This document shows, one piece after another, positions 18,119 to 26,802 of a stretch of DNA of 34,970 nt. Source of the DNA: Planctomycetia bacterium (GTDB taxonomy: Bacteria > Planctomycetota > UBA1135 > GCA-002686595); assembly GCA_005789645.1 (NCBI GenBank), contig SXXH01000320.1, forward strand, positions 1 to 34,970, read 5' to 3'. Made by a program: the position numbers and the translations under genes. Positions within the stretch are counted from its first letter, which is position 1, and each line of letters begins with the position of its first letter. The notes beneath the pieces are model-generated. The model did no database searches. It saw only the letters and a program-made list of their open reading frames with translations, and was not told where the DNA came from.

Positions 18119-18661
18119 ATGCATCCCTCCTGCGCGATCGCCACCCTCCTCGCGTCCAGCATCGAAGCTGATGCGCCCAACCCGTCGGACGGGGCCACCA
18201 CGGCCATCGTCGTCGCCAGCTTGCTGGCCGGCCTCGCCCTGATCGTCGCGGTGGCGGCGTGGGTGCGCGCGCTCGCGGCCAAGGGCATGGAAGAGGCGCG
18301 GCGCGGCGCGCGCGGCGCCGTGATCCTGTCCGATGCCATGGGCTCGTGGGTCGCGCGCAGCGACCGCGGCCCGGCGCAAGCCAAGGGCAACGCCGCGCTC
18401 CTGCTGTCGCAATCGACTCTGGTGTGCGTGCGCTGGGTGCCGCGCGAGACGACCGTGATCGAGCGCGGCGACCTCAAGGGCGTCCAACTCGCCAACCGCT
18501 TCGCCAGCAACTGGTTGCCGGGCAAGCCGCGCATCTTGGTGCTCGACATCGAACGGCGCGGCCCCACGGGCGGAACAGAACGCTTCCAGATCGGCCTCAT
18601 GCCGCGCAAGCCGGCCCAATGGCTGGCCGCGGTCGACGAATGGCGCGACAAGCGCCGCTGA
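18119..18661 (+). CDS. Membrane-anchored protein of unknown function, 180 aa
   Basis: ATG at 18119: MHPSCAIATLLASSIEADAPNPSDGATTAIVVASLLAGLALIVAVAAWVRALAAKGMEEARR...; one clear TM helix and a soluble C-terminus. Confidence 0.7.
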   Translation: MHPSCAIATLLASSIEADAPNPSDGATTAIVVASLLAGLALIVAVAAWVRALAAKGMEEARRGARGAVILSDAMGSWVARSDRGPAQAKGNAALLLSQSTLVCVRWVPRETTVIERGDLKGVQLANRFASNWLPGKPRILVLDIERRGPTGGTERFQIGLMPRKPAQWLAAVDEWRDKRR

Positions 18662-18680
18662 CGGCCGCCGCGACGCGCAC

Positions 18681-19466
18681 TCAACCCTTGGCGAACAGCG
18701 GTGGCCAGGTCTCGCGCGCCATCGCCACGGCCGCGTCCGCCAGCGTTTCGACCAGTCGACGACCCTCCTCGACGCTGGCGTCCATGGGCGCCCCGCAATA
18801 GGCGCGGTCGGCGCCGGCCTTGGCGAAGCTGGTCGCGCCTTCCTTCATGCGCTCGAGGAGATGGATCCGCACCTCGGGCAGGGTGCGGCGCTCCGCCTCG
18901 CGCACCGCGGCGGGATCGGCCGCCATCACGAGGCTCGTCTCGTAGCTGCCGGCGTGGCAATCGCCTGATTGGAACTCTGCTCCGAGGCGCTCGGCGAGCT
19001 TCCTGCGCGTCACATCGACGAAGATGGCGTGCATGCGCTTCTCGCCAGGCGCATGGTGGTCGAGCATCACGCCACGCAGGATCCGCACATGCGCCGGCTC
19101 GAGGTGCGCATTGACGACGATGGCGCGCTCGAGGTCTTGGATGGCGAGCGACTTCAAGATGTCGTCGACCAAGGTCCACAGCGTGCCCGGATTGAGCGAG
19201 ACGCGCCCAGCAAAGCCCGCGGTGTACTCGACGAGCCCGTAGGCGAGCGGAGGCAGAACGAAGCACGGCACGCCGAGGGCGTGGAGCTTCTCCGCGGTGC
19301 GTCGCGCTTGTGCGTGCGCGATGGTCACGTCCGTATCCAACGGCAAGTGCGGCCCATGCGGTTCCGTGCTGCCGACCGGCAAGATGGCGACGGCCTTGGC
19401 GTCGAACAGCGCTTGCGCCTCGGGCCAAGTCATCTTCGCGAGGTCGTGCGGATGGCGAGCGTGCAT
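18681..19466 (-). CDS. Creatininase-family protein (metal-dependent amidohydrolase-like)
   Basis: ILPVGSTEPHGPHLPLDTDVTIA, VNAHLEPAHVRIL, GDCHAGSYETS: positions of the creatininase-family metal-binding motifs. Confidence 0.88.
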   Translation of the reverse strand: MHARHPHDLAKMTWPEAQALFDAKAVAILPVGSTEPHGPHLPLDTDVTIAHAQARRTAEKLHALGVPCFVLPPLAYGLVEYTAGFAGRVSLNPGTLWTLVDDILKSLAIQDLERAIVVNAHLEPAHVRILRGVMLDHHAPGEKRMHAIFVDVTRRKLAERLGAEFQSGDCHAGSYETSLVMAADPAAVREAERRTLPEVRIHLLERMKEGATSFAKAGADRAYCGAPMDASVEEGRRLVETLADAAVAMARETWPPLFAKG

Positions 19467-19468
19467 GG

Positions 19469-19636
19469 TCAAGGCTCTCCTCGGGGCGATGGCGCCAATG
19501 CGTCGATGGCGATCGCGCCGATGCGCTGGCAGGACTCGCATCCGTCGGCGCGGCGCCCCGCTCGCGCCACGCATGCTGCCGCGAGGATGCGCGCGTGTTG
19601 CGCGTCGGGTCGGTTCGAGTCCGCTCGGACGAGCAT
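19469..19636 (-). CDS. Candidate small protein, 55 aa, with CxxC
   Basis: MLVRADSNRPDAQHARILAAACVARAGRRADGCESCQRIGAIAIDALAPSPRGEP*. Start overlaps the ChaN stop (TGATG); stop lies 2 nt before the creatininase ATG; third codon positions mostly G/C. Confidence 0.5.
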   Translation of the reverse strand: MLVRADSNRPDAQHARILAAACVARAGRRADGCESCQRIGAIAIDALAPSPRGEP

Positions 19637-20595
19637 CACGACGCCGGCCCGACGTAGATCACGATGTCGCCGCGCTCGCGATCGGCTTCTTGCAACTCGT
19701 CGGCCCGCTGGTCGACGAAGCTGACGACCAAGGTGCGCGTGCCCGGACGCAAGTGGCGCACGACTTGCAGCGTGCCGCCTTCGTGGTCGACATGGAAGCG
19801 CCCAACGACGAGCACGAGCGGCGTCTGCGCGCCGCGCACGGCCTCGACCACGCTCGCGCCCATCGTCCAATCCCACAGGGACTGCGAGCGGAACACGGCG
19901 TCGAGGCGCGGACGCACGTCGGCCGCGGCGGGATCGGCGCCGTTCGCCATGAACGCGTCGAAGGATTGGCGATAGCGCCCGGCGAACAACTTGTCGGGGA
20001 AGTGGAACAGGCGTTGCTGCTCGGGCGTCAACTGCGCCAACGCTTCGTAGCCTTGCGTGCGAGCGAGACGCACGTACGGTCGCGGCGCGTTGGCCGCGTG
20101 GACGGCGCGTCCGTTGGACTTGGCGGTGTGCAGCATGGCGCGATGGCCCGGCGGGTAGTTGCCGTTGGAGCGTTGCGTGCGCGCGAGGAACACCGGCTCG
20201 TCGGCCAATCCCGCCAGCCAGTCGTCGATCCGCGATTGTTCGTCGCGCTCGAAGAACTCCATCGCCAGCGTCGCCCGCGGGCGCGCGGCGACGAGATCCT
20301 CGAACAAGGCCGCGGCGGCGGCGAGTCCCAACGGGTGGCCATGGTTCTCGCCGATCAGCACCGCCTCCGCCGAGGACGCGCGCGCCACGAGCTCCGACCA
20401 TGCCACGCGTTCGCCCGTGCGCCCATCCCACGCGATCACGCCGCGCGGATCGGCCGCCACCAACTCGGCCGCCACGATCGGAGACTCGGCGAGCTGCGCG
20501 ACGGCGGGCTTGCCCGGAGTGGCGCAAGCGGCGCAGAGCGCCAGGGCGGCCGCAGGCAGGCAAGCGAGCGACGACGGGTTGCGAACGATGCTCAT
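19636..20595 (-). CDS. ChaN family putative heme-binding lipoprotein
   Basis: MSIVRNPSSLACLPAAALALCAACATPGKP (lipobox-like); AVLIGENHGHPLGL, LAMEFFERDEQSRIDDWL, WDWTMGASVVEAV, VLVVGRFHVDHEGG. Confidence 0.85.
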   Translation of the reverse strand: MSIVRNPSSLACLPAAALALCAACATPGKPAVAQLAESPIVAAELVAADPRGVIAWDGRTGERVAWSELVARASSAEAVLIGENHGHPLGLAAAAALFEDLVAARPRATLAMEFFERDEQSRIDDWLAGLADEPVFLARTQRSNGNYPPGHRAMLHTAKSNGRAVHAANAPRPYVRLARTQGYEALAQLTPEQQRLFHFPDKLFAGRYRQSFDAFMANGADPAAADVRPRLDAVFRSQSLWDWTMGASVVEAVRGAQTPLVLVVGRFHVDHEGGTLQVVRHLRPGTRTLVVSFVDQRADELQEADRERGDIVIYVGPAS

Positions 20596-22178
20596 GCGGG
20601 GTCCTTCGCGGCCTGCGCGAGCCAGGCCTTCAGTTCCTTGCGCGCCACCTTGCCGCGGTCGTTCTTCGGCAGCGAGTCGCGCCACTCGAACCAGCGCGGA
20701 TACTTGTACGGCGCCAAGAGCGACTTGACATGGTCCTTGAGCCGCATGGCCAGCGCCTCGCAGCGCTCGTGCCCCGGCCGCAGCACGACGAAGGCGCACG
20801 GCTTGACCAGGCGCTCTTCGTCCTCGCGGCCGACCACGCACACCTCGGCGACGCTTTCGTGGGCGAGCAGCGCGTTCTCGATCTCCAGCGGCGAGACCCA
20901 GATGCCCGAGACCTTGAGCAAGTCGTCGTCGCGGCCCTCGAACCAGAACAAGCCGTTCTCGTCCTTGCGGAAGACATCGGCGGTCGTGCACCACTCGCCT
21001 TGGAAGGTGCGCACGCTCTGTTCCTTGTCGCCGTGGTAGCAGATCGCGGTGGATCCGCCGCGCACGCGCAAGCGACCGGGCTGGCCGTCCGGCACTGGTA
21101 GACCGTCGGGATCGACGATCTCGGCCTCGTAGCCGGGCACGAGGCGGCCGAGGCTGCCAGGCACGACTTCGCCGAAGCGATTGGAGATGTAGATGTGGAA
21201 CATCTCGGCCGAACCGATCCCGTCGAGGATCTCGACGCCGGTGCGACCCTTCCAGTCCTCGTAGAGCTTCGTCGGCAAGGCTTCGCCCGCCGACAAGACC
21301 ACGCGCAAGCTCGACAAGTCGGTCGCGGCGAGGCGCTCGTCCTTGAGCAGGTTGTTGATCATCGTCGGCACGCCGGTCAGGAGCGTCGGACGATGACGCG
21401 CCATTTGCGCGAGAAGCTCGTCGACCGTCGCGCGTCCCGGATACAGCACGACCGATCCGCCGAAGCGGAACGGGAACATCAGGTTCGTGCCCGTGGCGTA
21501 GCCGAAGAAGAGCTTGGGCACCGACAGGCAGACATCGGACTCGGTGTAGCGCGCGATCCCGCGCGCGTAGGTCTCGATGTTGTAGGCGAAGTCGCGCTGG
21601 GCGTGGACGCAGGCCTTCGGTCGCCCCGTCGATCCCGAGGTGAAGAGCCATCCTGCGAGGTCGTCGGGGCCGGTGGGTTCGGTCTCCGCCAGCGCCGAAG
21701 CCGGATCCTCCGCGTCGAGCGCCGCATCCCACGCCGTGCGCCCGCCGGCGCCGCCCACCACGAGCACGCACGGACGGACGCGGGACCTGGCCAGCGCCTC
21801 CGACATGGCCTCCAGCACCGAGTCGTGCACGACGATGGCGCGCGGCTTGACGTAGTCGACGTACTCGACGTACTGCTCGGCGTGCAGCAGCGGATTGACC
21901 ATGGCGAACACCGCGCCGGCGCGCAGCACGCCGAACCAGGCCTCGACGAACTCGATGCCATCGGGCAGCACGATCAACACGCGGTCTTCGGCCTGCACGC
22001 CGGCGCGACGCAACGCGGCCGCGGCGCGACGCGTGCGCTCGGCGACTTGGGCGTAGGTCCACGAACGATCCCCCACGTGGACGCAGGCCTTGCCGGCGCG
22101 GCCCTCGCGCAGGTTGCGGTCCAGCAAGTCGTCCGCGAGGTTGTAGCGCGCGGGCAAGGGGTGGAGCAGCGGCTGCAT
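20592..22178 (-). CDS. Benzoate-CoA ligase family / acyl-CoA synthetase (ANL superfamily)
   Basis: NLADDLLDRNLREGRAGKACVHVGDRSWTYAQVAERTRRAA; GWLFTSGSTGRPKACVHAQRDF; DGIGSAEMFHIYISNR; GLFWFEGRDDDLLKVSGIWVSPLEIENAL; LPKNDRGKVARKEL. Confidence 0.92.
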   Translation of the reverse strand: MQPLLHPLPARYNLADDLLDRNLREGRAGKACVHVGDRSWTYAQVAERTRRAAAALRRAGVQAEDRVLIVLPDGIEFVEAWFGVLRAGAVFAMVNPLLHAEQYVEYVDYVKPRAIVVHDSVLEAMSEALARSRVRPCVLVVGGAGGRTAWDAALDAEDPASALAETEPTGPDDLAGWLFTSGSTGRPKACVHAQRDFAYNIETYARGIARYTESDVCLSVPKLFFGYATGTNLMFPFRFGGSVVLYPGRATVDELLAQMARHRPTLLTGVPTMINNLLKDERLAATDLSSLRVVLSAGEALPTKLYEDWKGRTGVEILDGIGSAEMFHIYISNRFGEVVPGSLGRLVPGYEAEIVDPDGLPVPDGQPGRLRVRGGSTAICYHGDKEQSVRTFQGEWCTTADVFRKDENGLFWFEGRDDDLLKVSGIWVSPLEIENALLAHESVAEVCVVGREDEERLVKPCAFVVLRPGHERCEALAMRLKDHVKSLLAPYKYPRWFEWRDSLPKNDRGKVARKELKAWLAQAAKDPA

Positions 22179-22224
22179 GCGCCTGCGAGTGTAGCGCCCG
22201 AAGGGCCGCGCGAACCGCGGCGAC

Positions 22225-23214
22225 TCAGGATGGCAGCAGGAGGATGGAACCCGTCGTGGCGCGCGACTGCAGCGCCTCGTGAGCGGCCCGCGCCTCGACG
22301 AGCGGCCAACTCGCGGTCGCTTCGGCGGAGAGCGTCCCGTCGGCGAGCAGGCGGAACAAGTCCTCGGCCCGCGTCTCGAGCTCGTCGCGCGCGTCCACGT
22401 GGTCCCACAAGGATGGACGCGTCAGGAACAAGGAGCGCTTGGCGAGCTCGAGCACGTCGAACGGCGGGACCGCGCCTGAGGACTGCCCGAAGCTCACCAG
22501 CGTGCCGCGCGTGCGCAAGCACGCGAGCGAACGGGCGAAGGTCGCGCCACCCACCGAGTCGTAGACGCAGTCCACGCCACGCCCGTCCGTGAAGGCCTTG
22601 GCGTGGGCGACGAAGTCGGCGCTGGACGCGTCGACCACCTCGTCGGCTCCCAATCGCCGCGCGCGCTCGATCTTGGCGGAGGATCCCACCACCGCCAGCA
22701 CGCGCGCGCCGAGGCGCTTGGCCCACGGCACCAGCAGCGAGCCCACGCCGCCGGAGGCCGCATGCACCAGCAGATGGTCGCCGGGCTTGGCCTTGAAGCT
22801 GTCGTGCAGCAAGTAGTGCGCGCTCAAGCCCTTCAACATCGAACAAGCAGCCTGCGCGCACGAGACGGATGCCGGCAGGCGCACGAGGCGCGCGGCGGCG
22901 AGGTTGCGTCGCGTCGCGTACGCGCCCGCGGGCGTGGCGGCGTAGGCCACGCGATCGCCGACGACGAGCCCCGCCACGCCCGCTCCCAGCTCCTCGACCA
23001 CGCCCGCCGCCTCGAAGCCCGGCGTGAAGGGCGCCTGCGCCGGATACAAGCCGCTGCGCAGGTAGACATCGATGTAGTTGACGCCGATCGCGTCGTGGCG
23101 CACGCGCACCTCGCCCGCCTCGGGCGAGGCGAGCTCGAGCTCGCGCGGCACGAGCACCTCGGGTCCGCCGGACGCGGCGCACACGATGCGCATGTCGCTC
23201 GCGTCGCTTCCCAC
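22225..23214 (-). CDS. Quinone oxidoreductase / medium-chain dehydrogenase family (QOR-like)
   Basis: IGVNYIDVYLRSGLYP, TPGFEAAGVVEELG, LLVHAASGGVGSLLVPWAKRLGARVL, GVDCVYDSVGG. Start could be the internal Met at 23193. Confidence 0.92.
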   Translation of the reverse strand: MGSDASDMRIVCAASGGPEVLVPRELELASPEAGEVRVRHDAIGVNYIDVYLRSGLYPAQAPFTPGFEAAGVVEELGAGVAGLVVGDRVAYAATPAGAYATRRNLAAARLVRLPASVSCAQAACSMLKGLSAHYLLHDSFKAKPGDHLLVHAASGGVGSLLVPWAKRLGARVLAVVGSSAKIERARRLGADEVVDASSADFVAHAKAFTDGRGVDCVYDSVGGATFARSLACLRTRGTLVSFGQSSGAVPPFDVLELAKRSLFLTRPSLWDHVDARDELETRAEDLFRLLADGTLSAEATASWPLVEARAAHEALQSRATTGSILLLPS

Positions 23215-23218
23215 GCGC

Positions 23219-24082
23219 TCAGTCCGCGAGGTTCGCGGCGGCCAACGCCTCGCGCAACTGGTTCGCCGTCTGCCAACGCTCGCGCTTGTCGGCCATCAAC
23301 CCGCGCGCGATGGCGATCTCGAGTCCTCGCGGCACATCGGCCGCGGGCGCGCGCTGGTTCATCGGCGGCGGACGCTTCTCGAGCTTGCTCTGGAACACCT
23401 CGAGGAAGCTCTTGCCGCGCCACGGCAGGACGCCGCAGGCGAGTTCGTACAAGAGCGTCGCCAGGTTGTAGACATCCGATTGCACGTCGGGCGATTCGCC
23501 GCCGAACTGCTCGAGCGGCGCGTAGAATGGCGTGCCGATCAAGGCGGTCTTCTCGCCCAGGTGCTTGGCGCTCCACAAGGCCGGCGTGATGCCGCAATCG
23601 ACGAGCACCGCGCGCCCTTCGTCGGACACATGCACCGTGTGCGGCTTGACATCGCCATGCACGAGGCCGTTGGCGTGGATCTCCGCGAGCCCGGCGCACA
23701 ACTCCAGGCCCAGCGCCACCACGCGCGCGGGCTCCCACGCCTCGCCTTCGACCTTCAGCTCGCGCAAGGCCCGGCCGAGGGGCATGTCCGTGGCGTACAG
23801 CACGCTGCCGTCCTCGTGGCGATCGACGGCCACGGCGCGCAAGACATGCGCGTGCTTGACCGGCAACCACCGCGACATCGCGGCCGCGAACTCGTCGGCG
23901 TCGCCGCGACGCTCGAAGAGCACCGTCGAGTAGATCTGCAGCTCGCGCAGCGTCCCGTCGAGGTCCTCGGCCGCGAAGGTGGCGGCCATGCCGCCCGTGC
24001 GGTTGGTGCGCACGATCTTCCAGCGATCGAGCAGCACCTTGCCCGGCGACAAGTCGAAGAGGGTCAGGGAGCGCTTCTGCAT
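23219..24082 (-). CDS. Protein-kinase-like domain protein with degenerate catalytic motifs (possible pseudokinase)
   Basis: RWKIVRTNRTGGMAATFAAEDLDGTLRELQIYS, GLVHGDVKPHTVHVSDEGRAVLVDCGI, GTPFYAPLEQFGGESPDVQSDVYNLATLLYELACG: Hanks-type kinase layout. Confidence 0.85.
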   Translation of the reverse strand: MQKRSLTLFDLSPGKVLLDRWKIVRTNRTGGMAATFAAEDLDGTLRELQIYSTVLFERRGDADEFAAAMSRWLPVKHAHVLRAVAVDRHEDGSVLYATDMPLGRALRELKVEGEAWEPARVVALGLELCAGLAEIHANGLVHGDVKPHTVHVSDEGRAVLVDCGITPALWSAKHLGEKTALIGTPFYAPLEQFGGESPDVQSDVYNLATLLYELACGVLPWRGKSFLEVFQSKLEKRPPPMNQRAPAADVPRGLEIAIARGLMADKRERWQTANQLREALAAANLAD

Positions 24083-24087
24083 GCCGC

Positions 24088-25290
24088 CTAGTATGCCGTG
24101 CGGCCGGCGAGATGCTCGCGCCAGCGGCCGTTGCCCCGCAAGGCGGCCAACGCCTCCGCGAACTCGTCGAGCTCGTCCTCGAGCGTGTAGTAGTGCGGAC
24201 TGACGCGGATGCCGGCCCCCGGGCGATGATCGACGAGGATCCCCTGCGCCTCGAGCGCCTTGACGAAGGCCGGCCCGTTCTCGTCGGCGGAGAGGCGCAC
24301 CGTCAGCGTCCCGCCGCGCTCGGCGGCCACCTCGGGGCTGTGCAGCTCGAAGCCGCGCGACAAGAGGTCGCGCCGCAGGCGCTCGGTCAGGTGCTGCGAC
24401 CAAGCGCGCACGTTCCCGGTGCCGACCTCGAGCAGCAGCTCGTAGCCCGCCGAAGCCTGCACGAAGCTCGCCACCGACGGCGAGCCGTGCAGCATGCGCT
24501 CGATGCCGCTGGCGTAGCGTTGCGCGCCGGTCTCGAAGGCGAAGGGCGCCGCGTGCGCGGCCCAACCGGTGATGCGCGGCTCGAGGCGCGGCAGCAGGTC
24601 AGGCCGCACGTACAGGTAGCCCGCTCCCGGGCCGCCGCACAGCCACTTGACCGAACCGCCGCAGACCATGTCCACGCCCGTCGCTTGCACGTCGAGCGGG
24701 ACGGTGCCGAGCGACTGGTACGCGTCCAGCAGCACCAGCGCGCCGACCTCCTTGGCGCGACGGCAGATGGCCGCCACATCCTGGATGTAGTGGCTCTTGT
24801 AGGTCACATGGCTGATGGGGACGATCGCGGTCGTCTCGTCGATCGCCTCGAGCAGGCGCGCGGTGTCGACGCGGATGCCGTCGGTCGGCACGACTTGCAC
24901 GCGCGCGCCGTACTTCTTCCAACCTTCCCACACGTACATGTTCGTGGGGAAGTTCATGTCGGTGTAGACGACCTTGTCGCGCGGGCCGGAGAAGTCCAGC
25001 GCGCTGGCGACGAGGCCCTGGATCACGGACACGTTCTGGTGCATGACCACCGAGCCTTCCGGCGCGTTCATGAGGCGCGCCAGCAGGTTCCCCACCCGCG
25101 TAGGCGCGTCCCACCAGCCCTCGGCCCAAGCGCGCACGCCGCGCGTCTCCCATTGGTCGCAGAAGTCCGTCAGCTTCTGGCGCGCACCGCGCGGCATCGC
25201 GCCGAGCGAGTGGTTCACGAGGTAGGTCGTGGATTCGAGGATGGGGAACTGGTCGCGCCAGTCCGCGGGATCGTGATCCGGCAAGGCCAT
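24088..25290 (-). CDS. Class V aminotransferase-fold PLP enzyme, kynureninase-like
   Basis: YLVNHSLGAMPRG, ALVLLDAYQSLGTVPLDV, GGSVKWLCGGPGAGYLYVRPDL (PLP Lys context), GWAAHAAPFAFETGAQRYASGIERMLHGSPSV (compare kynureninase W-GH-PF...GI-R...G-P). Confidence 0.85.
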   Translation of the reverse strand: MALPDHDPADWRDQFPILESTTYLVNHSLGAMPRGARQKLTDFCDQWETRGVRAWAEGWWDAPTRVGNLLARLMNAPEGSVVMHQNVSVIQGLVASALDFSGPRDKVVYTDMNFPTNMYVWEGWKKYGARVQVVPTDGIRVDTARLLEAIDETTAIVPISHVTYKSHYIQDVAAICRRAKEVGALVLLDAYQSLGTVPLDVQATGVDMVCGGSVKWLCGGPGAGYLYVRPDLLPRLEPRITGWAAHAAPFAFETGAQRYASGIERMLHGSPSVASFVQASAGYELLLEVGTGNVRAWSQHLTERLRRDLLSRGFELHSPEVAAERGGTLTVRLSADENGPAFVKALEAQGILVDHRPGAGIRVSPHYYTLEDELDEFAEALAALRGNGRWREHLAGRTAY

Positions 25291-25294
25291 GGCG

Positions 25295-25639
25295 TCAGGC
25301 CTTCCCACCGAGTCCGGTCAACTGGTCGTCGGGGATGACGAGGCGCGCGACGGGCTCTCCGCGCGCGATGTGGCTGTCGATGATCTCGTCGACATCCGCC
25401 GGCGTCACGCCGCCGTACCAGACCTGCTCCGGGTAGACCACGACCACGCAGCCCTTGGCGCACTGGTCGAGGCACAGCGCCTTGTTGGGCCGCACGACAC
25501 GCTTGTAGCCGCGCGCGACGAGCTTCTCCTTGAACGCCGCCGCCACATCGTGCCCGCCCTTCCCGGCGCAATCGCCGCGCGGATCGTCCTTGCCACGCTC
25601 GTTCACGCACACGAACACATGCCGTTCGAACTTCGCCAT
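25295..25639 (-). CDS. Thioredoxin-like [2Fe-2S] ferredoxin
   Basis: MAKFERHVFVCVNERGKDDPRGDCAGKGG...VRPNKALCLDQCAKGCVVVVYPEQVWYGGVTP: Cys pattern of the (2Fe-2S) thioredoxin-fold ferredoxin family. Confidence 0.92.
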   Translation of the reverse strand: MAKFERHVFVCVNERGKDDPRGDCAGKGGHDVAAAFKEKLVARGYKRVVRPNKALCLDQCAKGCVVVVYPEQVWYGGVTPADVDEIIDSHIARGEPVARLVIPDDQLTGLGGKA

Positions 25640-25650
25640 CGCCTTCGTCC

Positions 25651-26802
25651 TCAGCCCAGGATCTGCTTGGCGAGCACGAGCTTCTGGACTTCGCTCGTGC
25701 CCTCGTAGATGCGCAGGGCGCGCACATCGCGCCACAGGTGCTCGACGACCTCGCCCTTCTTGACGCCCAACCCTCCGAAGTGCTGCACCGCGCGATCGCA
25801 GATCCACGAGGCGGACTCGGTCGAGTAGTACTTGGCGCGCGCCACCGCGGCCACGGCGTCGCCGCCCTCGTCGACGAGGCGCGCGGCTTCGTCCACGAGC
25901 AGCTCCGCCGCGCGCAGGCGCACGTCCATCTCGGCGATGTCGAAGCGCAGCGCCTGGAAGCTCGCCAGCGGCTTGCCGAATTGCCGACGCGCGCGCAGGC
26001 GACCGCACGACTCGAACAACGCGCGTCGCGCGAAGCCGTTGGCCGCGGCAGCCACCGAGGTGCGGAAGCGCGCCAGCACGGCCAACGCGAGCTCCGTCCC
26101 CGCGCCCACGTCCCCCAGCCGGTGCGCATCGGGCACGACCAACTCGTGGAAGCGGTACTCGCCGATCGGGTGCGGCGAGACCACCTCGAAGCGCCGCGCC
26201 TCGAGGCCGCGCGCGGAACCGGGCACATGGAACATGGTCGTGCCGCCCGGCTCCCCGGGTTCGCCCGAGGTGCGCGCCAGGACGCAGATGGCGTCGGCGA
26301 TGCCGCAGTTGCTGATGAAGGTCTTGGCCCCGTCGAGCACCCACGAGTCGCCGCGACGCGTGGCGCGCAACGCGACTTCGGCAAGCGACGAGCCGGCGTC
26401 CGGCTCGGTCAACGCGAAGGCGCCGACCAGCTCGCCGCGCGCCACGGCGGGCAGGATCTCGCGCTTCAGGCCCTCGGGCCCGCCCAAGGCGATGGCATGG
26501 CTGCCGAGTCCTTGCATGACGAGCATCACATCCAGCATCGGCGAGTGCCAGGCGAGTTCCTGGCGCAGGGCGCACAAGGCCCGCACCGACACCGAGGTCG
26601 GCGCGCACAGGCCGGCCGCGTGGGCGCCGCCCCAGGCTTCGGGGACGCACCACGCGGCCAGTCCCGCGCGCGCCACGGCCGACAAGGCCTCGCGCGCGCC
26701 GCTGGTCTCGTCCAGCGCGTCGACGCGCGCCCCGTGCACCGCCCCCACGGCGCGCGCCTTGGCGCGCAGATCGTCAAGCAAATTTGACAGGCTCGCGCTC
26801 AT
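25651..26802 (-). CDS. Acyl-CoA dehydrogenase
   Basis: GAFALTEPDAGSSLAEVALRATRRGDSWVLDGAKTFISNCGIAD, RRQFGKPLASFQALRFDIAEM, QHFGGLGVKKGEVVEHLWRDVRALRIYEGTSEVQKLVLAKQILG. Confidence 0.95.
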   Translation of the reverse strand: MSASLSNLLDDLRAKARAVGAVHGARVDALDETSGAREALSAVARAGLAAWCVPEAWGGAHAAGLCAPTSVSVRALCALRQELAWHSPMLDVMLVMQGLGSHAIALGGPEGLKREILPAVARGELVGAFALTEPDAGSSLAEVALRATRRGDSWVLDGAKTFISNCGIADAICVLARTSGEPGEPGGTTMFHVPGSARGLEARRFEVVSPHPIGEYRFHELVVPDAHRLGDVGAGTELALAVLARFRTSVAAAANGFARRALFESCGRLRARRQFGKPLASFQALRFDIAEMDVRLRAAELLVDEAARLVDEGGDAVAAVARAKYYSTESASWICDRAVQHFGGLGVKKGEVVEHLWRDVRALRIYEGTSEVQKLVLAKQILG

